Shown here: positions 1 through 8,237 of the stretch, in pieces
How the letters are laid out: every line of letters starts with the position of its first letter
How positions within the stretch are numbered: position 1 is the first letter of the stretch
Assembly (NCBI RefSeq): GCF_003076135.1
Contig: NZ_QDGZ01000002.1
Coordinates: forward strand, 62,001 to 126,000
DNA length: 64,000 bases
Direction: 5' to 3'
From: Nocardioides gansuensis
GTDB taxonomy: Bacteria > Actinomycetota > Actinomycetes > Propionibacteriales > Nocardioidaceae
Notes under the pieces: generated by a model
The model's database searches: none
What the model was told of the DNA's origin: nothing
Seen by the model: only the letters and a program-made list of their open reading frames with translations
Made by a program: the position numbers and the translations under genes

Positions 1-401
1 TCGCCGCGGCTACCCCGCGCGGGCTCATGGTGCCGAACATCAAGGGCGCCGGATCGATGTCACTTCGCGAACTGGCGATGGGCCTGGACGATGTCGTCCA
101 GCGCGCTCGTGCCGGCGCGCTCGAACCCGCGGACATGCGCGGAGGAACCCTCACGCTTACCAACGTCGGCACGTTCGGGGTCGAAGGAGCCACGCCTATT
201 CTGAATCCGCCGGAGGCCGCGATCATCGCCCTGGGCGCGATCCAGCAGCGACCTTGGGTCGTCGACGGGCAGGTGGAGGTCCGCGACGTCATGACCCTGT
301 CCATCTCGATCGACCACCGGCTCGTCGACGGCGAGCTTGGGGCCACGTTTCTGCGGAAGGTGGCGATGCTCCTGCATGACCCGGGGCTCGCTCTCCTGTG
401 A
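1..401 (+). CDS. dihydrolipoamide acyltransferase (E2) C-terminal part, cut by window edge
   Basis: This is the C-terminal part of a 2-oxo acid dehydrogenase E2 component. These enzymes pass an acyl group from lipoamide to CoA. The frame is open from the first bases of the window, so the start lies outside. The visible ~130 residues are the catalytic domain, with the family motif DHRLVDG near the end (His and Asp/Gly are the acyltransferase catalytic signature) and the stretch TLTNVGTFG. The lipoyl and subunit-binding domains must lie upstream. Which complex it serves (pyruvate, branched-chain or other 2-oxo acid) cannot be told from this piece. It ends with TGA at 399-401. Confidence 0.9.
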   Translation, partial: AAATPRGLMVPNIKGAGSMSLRELAMGLDDVVQRARAGALEPADMRGGTLTLTNVGTFGVEGATPILNPPEAAIIALGAIQQRPWVVDGQVEVRDVMTLSISIDHRLVDGELGATFLRKVAMLLHDPGLALL

Positions 402-598
402 AGCCGATGAGGGCTCCCGCTGGCAATCACCCCAGGCACGGTTCAACCGTCCCTTGCCGGTCGTGGACTGCGGGGGCACAAGCGGTGGCGTTGGATCACT
501 TGGCCCATGTCGGTGGGCGCATCGTCGGCGTCGCGCACCAATGGTCCGTTTATGTGCATTGACACTCAAATACCATCTACCCGTTCTAAGGGGCTGTT

Positions 599-808
599 AT
601 GGCTAACCACACCTACCGCGTTGTAGAAATCGTCGGCACGTCTGGCGACGGAGTCGATCAGGCGATTCGCAACGGCATCTCACGAGCGTCCTCTACGGTG
701 CGGCACGTGGACTGGTTCGAGGTGATTCAAGTTCGAGGGCAGGTACGGGACGACAACGTCCAGCACTTCCAAGTGAGCATGAAGGTCGGCTTCCGCATCG
801 AGGACTAA
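599..808 (+). CDS. dodecin, flavin-storage protein
   Basis: This 69-residue protein matches dodecin along its whole length: VVEIVGTSGDG near the N-terminus, a central WFEV segment whose Trp stacks on flavin in the family, and the ending VGFRIED. Dodecins form dodecamers that bind and buffer riboflavin, FMN or FAD in the cytosol. The ATG at 599 follows an AAGGGG ribosome site, and a perfect TTGACA hexamer lies at 559-564. A flavin buffer fits this area, which encodes an FMN dehydrogenase, a flavin reductase and a luciferase-like monooxygenase. That functional link is an inference. Confidence 0.95.
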   Translation: MANHTYRVVEIVGTSGDGVDQAIRNGISRASSTVRHVDWFEVIQVRGQVRDDNVQHFQVSMKVGFRIED

Positions 809-826
809 GCACCACTTGGCGGGAGT

Positions 827-976
827 GTGGGATCAGCCGTCATCCCTGGATGGGGTCAAATCATCGGCATCCCGAGCAGCCTCGCGGCCCTTGGAGCGTG
901 GCCGCTGTTGGGACTGCTTGCGCTCGGCCCGGACCTGCGGCGCCGGCCGTTTGCGCACGCTCGTCAGCGTTCCTAA
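827..976 (+). CDS. possible small hydrophobic protein or membrane-protein remnant
   Basis: This 49-codon frame begins with GTG 18 bases after dodecin and ends TAA. Its centre reads like a membrane segment (SSLAALGAWPLLGLLALG) followed by an arginine-rich tail (DLRRRPF), consistent with one inside-positive helix. No family was recognised. It could be a real small membrane protein, the tail of a decayed transporter, or chance. The only support is amino-acid composition and position. Confidence 0.25.
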   Translation: MGSAVIPGWGQIIGIPSSLAALGAWPLLGLLALGPDLRRRPFAHARQRS

Positions 977-1025
977 CCGTCGACGACCAGCGCGCGTCCG
1001 TTCCTCGACCTACAGGAAGTCACCT

Positions 1026-2252
1026 TCAACGTCCTCGGATTGGGTGAGTGCCGGACGTCTCTCCGCCGGTCCTGGCGAGCACCGACCGGTCCACCGCGCC
1101 AATGGAGTCGAGCCCCAGGAGGTGCAGCGAGCGGTGCAGCTCGGCACGCAGCAGCTGCACGACGCGCTCGACGCCCGGCTGGCCAGCGGCGCCGAGGCCG
1201 TAAAGGTACGGCCGTCCCACCAGCACAGCGGTGGCACCCAGCGCCACCGCTGTGATGACGTCTCGACCGCGGCGGATCCCGGAGTCGAGAAGCACCTCCA
1301 AACCGGCTGGACGAAGCACGTCAGCGATGGGCTCCAACACCTCGAAGGGCGACGGGACGCCGTCCAGCTGGCGGCCGCCGTGGTTCGACACGACCACGGC
1401 GTCTACCCCTTCGTCAACGCATTGCCGCGCAACCTCGACGGACAGCACTCCCTTGAGCACGACGGGTCCGGCCCACCGATCTCGAATTCTGCGGATGGTG
1501 GGCCAACCGAGATCGCGCTGAAACAGGCTGGGAAAGCTCGACGAGCTCGCGAGGATATCAACGTCCGGCAGGTTCGGCGTGCCAAGGGCAGGGCCTCGCA
1601 GAAACGCCTGCGACCAGCCCGGGTGACGTACACCCTCCAGCACCGTCCGAGGGGTGATCGAGGGTGGGATCGTCAGCCCGTTGCGCACGTCTCGTTCTCG
1701 CCAGCCCGCGACGGGCACGTCCACGGTCACAACCAGCACGCGGAAGCCAAGGCTGGCAGCCCGATCGAGAAGTGCGTTCCCGCGCTGCTCATCAGCCAAC
1801 GGATAGTAGTTGAACCACATGCGGTCGGGGCAAGCCGATACGAGGTCGTCCAGGTCAGTGTTGGACGCCGCGGCGGAGACGGTGTAGACGACGTCCTCCC
1901 GGCGTGCCGCACGCGCCACAGCCACCTCGCCGTCCGGGTGGACGATGCCGGTGAAGCCCGTCGGGGCAAGGAGTATCGGCAGGCTGTGCCGCTCGCCGAG
2001 TACCTGGCAGTCCAACCTGGTCTGACCGACCCCTTGAAGCACTCGAGGGTGCAACGACCAGTCGTTCTTGCGGCGCGCGTTGCGCTCCAGGGTGAGCTCG
2101 TCCTCGGCGCCACCGCTGACGAACTCGAAGACTGGACGTGGTAGTCGCCGCTGTGCCGCTCGCTCGGCATCCTCGACGGATGCCCACGCCTCCGGTCTAT
2201 GCCGGCCCGGTGGTCTGGCGCGCAGGAGTCCGGCCAGTTCTCGTGGCTGCAT
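1026..2252 (-). CDS. FMN-dependent alpha-hydroxy acid dehydrogenase (lactate/mandelate/glycolate type)
   Basis: This 408-residue TIM-barrel flavoprotein belongs to the LldD/mandelate dehydrogenase/glycolate oxidase family, which oxidises 2-hydroxyacids to 2-oxoacids with FMN. Visible family marks are FEFVSGGAEDE early, LLAPTGFTGIVHPDGE, the catalytic VVSNHGGRQLDG block (active-site His) and LLDSGIRRGRDV for FMN phosphate binding. The ATG at 2252 was preferred over an upstream ATG at 2321 because GAGGTGACT sits directly before it. It is divergent from the ABC importer genes starting at 2587, so it may act on the imported compound or a product of it. The substrate cannot be assigned from sequence. 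Confidence 0.9.
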   Translation of the reverse strand: MQPRELAGLLRARPPGRHRPEAWASVEDAERAAQRRLPRPVFEFVSGGAEDELTLERNARRKNDWSLHPRVLQGVGQTRLDCQVLGERHSLPILLAPTGFTGIVHPDGEVAVARAARREDVVYTVSAAASNTDLDDLVSACPDRMWFNYYPLADEQRGNALLDRAASLGFRVLVVTVDVPVAGWRERDVRNGLTIPPSITPRTVLEGVRHPGWSQAFLRGPALGTPNLPDVDILASSSSFPSLFQRDLGWPTIRRIRDRWAGPVVLKGVLSVEVARQCVDEGVDAVVVSNHGGRQLDGVPSPFEVLEPIADVLRPAGLEVLLDSGIRRGRDVITAVALGATAVLVGRPYLYGLGAAGQPGVERVVQLLRAELHRSLHLLGLDSIGAVDRSVLARTGGETSGTHPIRGR

Positions 2253-2586
2253 AGTCACCTCGCAGGAACCGCCCGTCGCCTTGCGCGAGGGACGCTGCCC
2301 ATCCAAGCGCTCCGTGCACACGGTGGGGATGTGGTCCCCGTACTGACGTCAAGGCACGAACTGTGGTGATGGCACAGAGCCTCCTGCGCCGGCCGCAGCG
2401 ACTGCGGAGGGCGGCGGTGGAGAAACACCCAAACACTGCGCACATCACTGTGAGTTCCGCACACCTTGTGGTCGGTTTCACAGCCTTCGACGTTGTTACG
2501 GTCATGCAAACGTCGTTCGGCCGGCTCACCAGCCTTCCCAAGTAGCAGCGGGCAGAGGGTCCGGGTCAATCGAGAGAAGAGGTTCC
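2253..2586. other. divergent intergenic region (334 bp)
   Basis: This region separates the hydroxyacid dehydrogenase from the importer operon and must hold both promoters. It contains the 8-base palindrome TGACGTCA at 2344-2351 and an AGAAGAGG ribosome site just before 2587. I see no convincing -35/-10 pair or gene in it. Confidence 0.5.
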
Positions 2587-3801
2587 ATGTCCAGTCATCG
2601 CCAAAGGATCGTCGGGGTAATCACAGTGGGGGCCCTGGCCCTGACCGCTTGTGGAGGAGCAGGCGCCGGGAGCGGCTCCGAATCCTCGTCAGACGTGGTC
2701 CTCGGCTGGAGCGGCCCCTTCTCAGGGCCTCTTCAGAGTCTGGCAGAAACAAACCAGGCAGCGATTGAGATGGCTGTCGACCAGGTCAACGAGGACGACG
2801 GCGTCGACATCAAGCTGGTTGTCAAGGACGACGCCCTGAGCGCGGAGAAGGCCGTCACCCAGGCCAAACAGTTCATCAGCGAGGACAAGATCGACGTGAT
2901 GATGGGGCCTGCGGTGAACACCCCGTTCCTGGCCGCCCAACCCATCTACCACAACGCCGGTCTTGTCCAGCTTCTGGTGGGAACGGCCGCCACCGGCATC
3001 ACCGACGAGTATCCCAACACCTGGCGGCTCTTCTTCGACGGGGACGCGGAGGCGCGCCTCATCGTGGAGCGGCTGCGCGACCACTACGGGTCCACCAAGA
3101 TCGCCATCCTCGCCGAGAACACGGGATCCGGACTTCCCGGTGCCGATTCTCTGGAGAAGGCGATCAACGAGACCGATGGCGTCAGCCTCGCGACGAAGCA
3201 GCTCTTCGCGACCGACAAGCCAGACCTCGGCGGATACGTCGATGAGATCGTTAAGAGCGGCGCCGACGGCATCGCCTTGTGGTCAGTGGGAGGGGCGAAC
3301 ACAGCCAACGTAGTCAAGGCCCTCGCGGCTGCTGGTGTCACCACCCCGGTGGTGGGTGACATCGGCGCGGTCTTCAAGGCGACCCCTGAGCTCGCCGGTG
3401 ACGCGTTGGGCCAGGTCACCTTGGATGCGGCGACCTTCAACACCGAGCTCTACGCCGAGGGTGCCGAGCCCGACCCCAAGGCGGTTGCGCTGCGCGACGA
3501 GGTCAAGTCTCGGCTCAACGTTGACGAGCTGCCCGACGCCTTCCACCTCGCTCTGATGTATTACAACGCCGTCCACGTCTTCAAGGAGGCACTGAAGCGC
3601 TCTGACGGCAAGACCGATCCTGACGCGTTGCGCGCGGCGCTGGTGGAAGGCGACATCATGACCCCCCTGGGCGACGTCTACACCTTTTCGGAGGACGATC
3701 GAAACGGATACGCCCCGGAGAACCTGAGCTTCGCCTCGATCGCCCCTGGCAGCTACAACGACGGCTTCTGGGTGCGGGCGGAAGGTGCCCCGGGGGAGTG
3801 A
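2587..3801 (+). CDS. ABC transporter substrate-binding lipoprotein, branched-chain amino acid/amide type
   Basis: This 404-residue secreted lipoprotein has a short basic N-terminus, a hydrophobic core and a lipobox LTAC with the lipidated Cys at residue 22. The rest is a two-lobed type I periplasmic-binding fold (Leu/Ile/Val, amide and urea family) beginning LGWSGPFSGPLQSL. It should capture substrate outside the membrane and deliver it to the LivH and LivMG products encoded next. Members of this family bind amino acids, amides, short fatty acids or aromatic acids, so the ligand is open. The catabolic neighbours suggest an organic acid rather than leucine. The start has an AGAAGAGG ribosome site. 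Confidence 0.92.
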   Translation: MSSHRQRIVGVITVGALALTACGGAGAGSGSESSSDVVLGWSGPFSGPLQSLAETNQAAIEMAVDQVNEDDGVDIKLVVKDDALSAEKAVTQAKQFISEDKIDVMMGPAVNTPFLAAQPIYHNAGLVQLLVGTAATGITDEYPNTWRLFFDGDAEARLIVERLRDHYGSTKIAILAENTGSGLPGADSLEKAINETDGVSLATKQLFATDKPDLGGYVDEIVKSGADGIALWSVGGANTANVVKALAAAGVTTPVVGDIGAVFKATPELAGDALGQVTLDAATFNTELYAEGAEPDPKAVALRDEVKSRLNVDELPDAFHLALMYYNAVHVFKEALKRSDGKTDPDALRAALVEGDIMTPLGDVYTFSEDDRNGYAPENLSFASIAPGSYNDGFWVRAEGAPGE

Positions 3802-3850
3802 CCGGCCGAGGACGACGACAGCACCACCGACTCTGCAAGGACGACTAACC

Positions 3851-4720
3851 GTGACCGACATCGTCAACACTGTGATCAGTGGACTATCGCTGGGAGCGAC
3901 CTACGCGTTCATGGCGCTCGCATTCGCATTGATCTTCTCGACCACGAAGGTGTTCAACCTCGCCCAGGCTCAGTTCCTGGTCCTGGGCGGGTTGCTCGCT
4001 CACACGCTCCTGGTGGAGAGAGACTGGCCGTGGCTGCTCGGTGCGCTGCTGATCCTGCCCGTCGTCGCCATCATCGGGTTCGTGCAGGAGGTCGTCACCA
4101 TTCGGCCGATCAAGGTGGGCTACAACTGGATCCTCACCACGCTCGGCGCGAGCTTCCTGCTCCAAGCCGGCTTCGCGCAGATGTACGGCGCAGAGCCCTA
4201 CCCCGTGGATTCGTTCGTGGGGTCGACGGCGCAGCACCTGGGCGGCATACGCTTCGTGCCGTCGCAGGTCCTCGCTGGTGTCGCCGTTCTCGTCCTGGTA
4301 ACCGCCATCGAGCTCTTCGCGCGCCGCACCAGGCCGGGCACGGCGTGGCGTGCTACTGCCCAGAACCGCGACACAGCTGCGACGCTCGGCATCAACACGC
4401 GCCGGATCGTCACGATGGTGTTCCTTGTGGCGGCCGCCGTCGCGGCCCTTGGCGGCATCTTGACGGCGCCGACCACCTACGCTTCGGCGTACGGCGGCGA
4501 CCTCATCAGCTTCATGAGCTTCCTGGCCATCGCGATCGGTGGCATGACGACGACGATGGGCGCCGTGATCGGAGGCTTTCTGCTAGGTCTACTCGAGGCG
4601 TTCAGCCTGGACCTGATCGGTGCACAGTTCAACCTCGTCATGGTATTCACCGTCGTGCTGGCATTCCTGTTGGTAAGGCCGAACGGCTTGTTCTACGCCG
4701 GCGAGAGCCGGGTGGTCTGA
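3851..4720 (+). CDS. ABC transporter permease, LivH type
   Basis: This 289-residue integral membrane protein has the LivH family opening (SGLSLGATYAFMALAFALIF) and the conserved FNLAQAQFLVLGG region. About eight hydrophobic segments follow, with the family motif ATAQNRDTAATLGIN in the cytoplasmic loop. The GTG at 3851 was chosen over an upstream ATG at 3785 because AAGGACG precedes it at good spacing and the longer form would overlap the binding-protein gene with a non-family leader. It pairs with the permease half of the next gene to form the channel. Confidence 0.92.
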   Translation: MTDIVNTVISGLSLGATYAFMALAFALIFSTTKVFNLAQAQFLVLGGLLAHTLLVERDWPWLLGALLILPVVAIIGFVQEVVTIRPIKVGYNWILTTLGASFLLQAGFAQMYGAEPYPVDSFVGSTAQHLGGIRFVPSQVLAGVAVLVLVTAIELFARRTRPGTAWRATAQNRDTAATLGINTRRIVTMVFLVAAAVAALGGILTAPTTYASAYGGDLISFMSFLAIAIGGMTTTMGAVIGGFLLGLLEAFSLDLIGAQFNLVMVFTVVLAFLLVRPNGLFYAGESRVV

Positions 4721-4721
4721 G

Positions 4722-6527
4722 GTGCGTGTGACTCAAGATGTCCAGGTGACCGACCCCTTCGAAGGGTCGACCGCCGATGCAACGGAGACGGCGGGCCCGG
4801 CGCCGCGCTGGACCCTAGCCAGAGTCATGGGCCCAGTTGTTGCTGTGGTGACGGTGGGGGCGGCACTCCTTGTGCCGCTGACGGGCAATCTCTATTACAT
4901 GGACCTCGTCCAGCTGATCGCGCTCTACTACGTGGTGGTTGCGGGGCTGAACGTGGTCTCCGGTTACGCCGGGCAGCTCTCGGTCGGTCATGGCGCCCTT
5001 TTCGGTGCGGGTGCCTACATCTCCGCGATCCTCACCACACGCTACGACCAGCCGTTCTGGGTCGGTTTTGTGGGAGCAGTGGTGGGCGTCCTCGTGATGG
5101 GGCTGATGCTGGGCGTGCCGTCCCTTCGTCTCGCACACCTGTACTTCGCGATGATGACCCTGGGGTTCGCGATCGTGTTCAGCCAGGTGCTGCTCAACTG
5201 GCAGGCCGTCACAGGCGGGTACCTCGGGATCATCGGTGTGCCGCCAGTGTCGCTGTTCGGGCAAGACCTTCGTGGCGACCAGCTCTACTACTTCATCGTC
5301 GGATTCGCGGTCGTAGCCGGACTGCTCGTCACCCTTGTGCTGCGTGGCCGTCGGGGCTTGTGGTGGCGAATCGTTCACGATGACGAGGTTTCCGCTCGGG
5401 CGATCGGCCTCTCCCCTTCTCGTTCGAAGTTGACCGCGTTCGCGATCTCCGCCGTGCTGGCAGGCGCCGCGGGAAGCGTCTACGCATCCTTCATCCTCGT
5501 TCTTCAGCCAGACACGTTCGACCTGCACCTCGGGCTCGTCCTGCTCGTCATGATGCTTCTCGGGGGCAGCGGTAGCCTGTGGGGACCCCTGATCGGGGTG
5601 CCGCTCATGCTCCTGATCGACAACCTCGCGCCCAGTGGGACGGCGACGTACGCCGTGGGCGCCGCGCTGATCGTCCTCACCATCCTGATGCCGCGAGGCG
5701 CGGCCGGACTCGTCGCTGTGCTCTCGGACCGCATCCAGGAACGACGCATGGGGTCGGTCGTGACGGCTGTTCCGAACATCTCCGGCCCGAACGAGCGCCA
5801 GCCCGTGCCTCGCGACTCCGCAACCATCCTCGAGGGGTCAGGCCTGAAGAAGCGTTATGGGGGAGTCGCGGCCCTGGACGGAGTCGACCTGGTGGCCCGC
5901 GCTGGCAGCGTGCATGCTGTGATCGGGCCCAACGGATGTGGCAAGACAACGCTACTGAACGTGCTCCTAGGCCTGGCCAGGTCCGAGGAGGGGGCCGTAC
6001 GGTTGGAAGGTGAGGACGTGACCCGTCGTTCAGCGCAGTACGGCGCGCGCCGGGGGATCGGCCGGACGTTCCAGCAACCCCGGCTTTCGCCGGAGCTCAC
6101 CGTGTGGGAGAACGTTTACGCTGCCGCGACTGCACCCGGACCCGAGGGCGACCCGGCCCGTCGCGCCCATGAGGCGCTGGCCACGGCCGGTGTGACGCAT
6201 CTGGCACACCGCAAGGCGGCGGACATCCCGCACGCGATCCTGCGTTTCGTCGAGATCGCTCGGGTTCTTTCTCGTCGCCCGACCGTCGTGTTGATGGACG
6301 AGCCGGCTGGCGGCCTCACCGGGGAGGCGCTCTCCAGCCTCGGGGCGCTGATCGCCACGATGCGCGCTCAGGGTGTCGCGATCGTGCTCGTCGAGCACAA
6401 CGTGCCCTTCGTGATGGGCGCAGCCGACGAAGTCAGCGTCATGGAGAGCGGTCGCATGATCGCGCATGGCGGACCCGCGGAGATCCGACGGAACCCGGCT
6501 GTCATCGCGGCCTACCTAGGGAGTTGA
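4722..6527 (+). CDS. fused ABC permease-ATPase (LivM-LivG fusion)
   Basis: A single 601-residue chain joins a LivM permease (about residues 25-340, with NVVSGYAGQLSVGHGA) to a LivG ATPase (about 365-601). The ATPase has a clear Walker A (GPNGCGKTT, near residue 402) and Walker B (VVLMDEPAGGL). The signature region reads IPHAILRFVEIARVL where LivG proteins normally have LPYGxQRRLEIARAL, so the signature Gly is replaced. GTG at 4722 is the longest start. GTG at 4728 has better spacing from GAGG and may be the real one. It sits between LivH and LivF and overlaps neither. Confidence 0.9.
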   Translation: MRVTQDVQVTDPFEGSTADATETAGPAPRWTLARVMGPVVAVVTVGAALLVPLTGNLYYMDLVQLIALYYVVVAGLNVVSGYAGQLSVGHGALFGAGAYISAILTTRYDQPFWVGFVGAVVGVLVMGLMLGVPSLRLAHLYFAMMTLGFAIVFSQVLLNWQAVTGGYLGIIGVPPVSLFGQDLRGDQLYYFIVGFAVVAGLLVTLVLRGRRGLWWRIVHDDEVSARAIGLSPSRSKLTAFAISAVLAGAAGSVYASFILVLQPDTFDLHLGLVLLVMMLLGGSGSLWGPLIGVPLMLLIDNLAPSGTATYAVGAALIVLTILMPRGAAGLVAVLSDRIQERRMGSVVTAVPNISGPNERQPVPRDSATILEGSGLKKRYGGVAALDGVDLVARAGSVHAVIGPNGCGKTTLLNVLLGLARSEEGAVRLEGEDVTRRSAQYGARRGIGRTFQQPRLSPELTVWENVYAAATAPGPEGDPARRAHEALATAGVTHLAHRKAADIPHAILRFVEIARVLSRRPTVVLMDEPAGGLTGEALSSLGALIATMRAQGVAIVLVEHNVPFVMGAADEVSVMESGRMIAHGGPAEIRRNPAVIAAYLGS

Positions 6528-6528
6528 C

Positions 6529-7239
6529 GTGCTCGAGATCCACGACCTGCACGCAGGCTATGGCCGGACCGAAGTCCTGCACGGGGTGACGATGACCATC
6601 AAGTCGGGAACGATCGTGACGATGCTCGGCCGCAACGGCGCCGGCAAGTCGACGACTCTCAAGGCGATCACGGGCCTGCTCAAGGCGACGTCGGGATCGG
6701 TGACCTTCGACGGAAAGGACATCACGCATGCCAAGCCCCACAAGGTCGCCCGCCTGGGTATATCCCACGTTCGGGAAGGACATCAGATCTTCCCCGCGCT
6801 GACGGTCATGGAGAACCTGTCGATGGGCGCTTTCCTCAGATCTGGCGACGAGAACGTCCAGGCTGATCTGGACCGCGTCATCTCCATGTTCCCTGTGCTG
6901 AGGCGGAAGTCGAATGCGCGCGGGGCATCGCTGTCGGGTGGCGAGCAGCAGATGCTTGCGCTCGCTCAGGGGCTCATGATGTCGCCCCGCCTCCTGATCT
7001 GCGACGAGCCGTCGCTCGGGTTGGCGCCGATGGTGGTGCAGGAGATCATGGACGCCCTTCTGTCCTTGCGGGAAGGCGGCATCACCGTCCTACTCGTCGA
7101 GCAGCGGGTGAATCACGCGTTGGCGATCAGCGACCACGTGTACGTATTGGATGACGGAGCGGTGCGCCACGAAGGTCCGGCGGCCGAGGTGAGGGAGTCC
7201 GACGTCCTGCTCGACAGCTACCTCGGCAGCGTGCAGTGA
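6529..7239 (+). CDS. ABC transporter ATP-binding protein, LivF type
   Basis: This 236-residue ATPase has all standard motifs: Walker A GRNGAGKST, Q-loop region, an intact signature LSGGEQQMLALAQGL, Walker B LLICDEPSLGLAP and the switch His after VLLVEQR. It should form the ATPase heterodimer with the fused LivG half encoded immediately upstream (GTG start one base after the previous stop). Its consensus signature may compensate for the degenerate one in the partner, as in asymmetric ABC ATPase pairs. That comparison is inference. Confidence 0.92.
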   Translation: MLEIHDLHAGYGRTEVLHGVTMTIKSGTIVTMLGRNGAGKSTTLKAITGLLKATSGSVTFDGKDITHAKPHKVARLGISHVREGHQIFPALTVMENLSMGAFLRSGDENVQADLDRVISMFPVLRRKSNARGASLSGGEQQMLALAQGLMMSPRLLICDEPSLGLAPMVVQEIMDALLSLREGGITVLLVEQRVNHALAISDHVYVLDDGAVRHEGPAAEVRESDVLLDSYLGSVQ

Positions 7240-7267
7240 CCTTCTCGGCCCACACTCCGGCGACTAG

Positions 7268-8170
7268 GTGACCACGGACGTGGCCGATGAGATGCCGGCC
7301 GGGCACCGGTCGGAGGAGGGTGACGGCGTGCTTGCCGCGATTTCAGCGCTGAACGCCGGTGAGTCGCAGGTCGCCCATGCAGTCCGACTGGCGAGGGTGG
7401 TGCGCAGCACGGAGGAGGAGGCGACCGAGCGCGTGGAATTGCTGCGGCGCGTCCTTGCCATCGACTCCCGGGTAGCCCGTCAGACGGGTCTCGATGTGGC
7501 CAGCGATCCCGAGATCGAGGTCCGGTCAGCAGCACTGGGCGTCCTCGCCTCAACCACCGGGAGCGAGGACGACTTGGCGCGCCTGCTGTCCTTGGCTGCT
7601 GACTCGCGCCAACCCGAGCACCGGGCCCTGTTACAGGTCGCGATAGACGCCATCGAGAACCCTGATCCCCACGAGAGCATCGCCCTTCTTCTGCGGCTAG
7701 TGGACGTGCAGCCGGCTGGCAGGACGGTCAACCTCGAGACTCTGGTGCCGCTCCAGATGCATCGTTCTCAGCTGATCCGTTGGGTCAGCAAGGCCTGGAC
7801 AAGGGCCGCCGACCACAAGCAGCCCGCGCGGTTCCTGGACGCGGCGCTGGTGGTGGGAGGCCTCGTGGTCGACCAAGTCGTCCTCCGCGCATCGTCGCGT
7901 TCCGGAGACGTCGGCGTTGAGCCACGAGAGATCGAGCAGATCACGTACTCGCTTCGCGACCGTCCATCGGCCATCCAATTGGCAGGCCGCCCAGCACTGC
8001 TCGGCCTGTTCCCATGGTTCGCTGCTCTCGCCGAACTGGACACGATGGCGCGCGTCGGGGCCGCGGTACGGCGGCCGAGGATGTCGTTGCTGGGTGCCAG
8101 CGACATCGCGGGTGCCACGGCCGCGCTACAACCCTTGGTCGATGGGTGGCTCACCGTCATGCAGGACTGA
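7268..8170 (+). CDS. unrecognised 300-residue helical protein at the end of the importer operon
   Basis: I do not recognise a family. The GTG start lies 28 bases after livF, so it is probably cotranscribed. The protein is rich in Ala, Leu, Glu and Arg and looks mostly alpha-helical. Between about residues 30 and 140 it has repeated helix-like blocks (RVELLRRVLAIDS, VRSAALGVLASTTGSED, HRALLQVAIDAIEN) that suggest HEAT-like repeats. The C-terminal half has hydrophobic stretches but no signal peptide. No catalytic motif is visible. Its position suggests an accessory role in transport or the linked catabolism. Confidence 0.65.
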   Translation: MTTDVADEMPAGHRSEEGDGVLAAISALNAGESQVAHAVRLARVVRSTEEEATERVELLRRVLAIDSRVARQTGLDVASDPEIEVRSAALGVLASTTGSEDDLARLLSLAADSRQPEHRALLQVAIDAIENPDPHESIALLLRLVDVQPAGRTVNLETLVPLQMHRSQLIRWVSKAWTRAADHKQPARFLDAALVVGGLVVDQVVLRASSRSGDVGVEPREIEQITYSLRDRPSAIQLAGRPALLGLFPWFAALAELDTMARVGAAVRRPRMSLLGASDIAGATAALQPLVDGWLTVMQD

Positions 8171-8237
8171 TCGCGAGGCGGGCCAGGTCGAGCCGTGCTC
8201 CGTCACGTGGGCGACGGTCATACGTCCGGGCAGCTTG

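Noticed and set aside
816-2144. Long plus-strand frame of 442 codons
   Set aside because: It is the antisense shadow of the hydroxyacid dehydrogenase gene and has no recognisable protein features.
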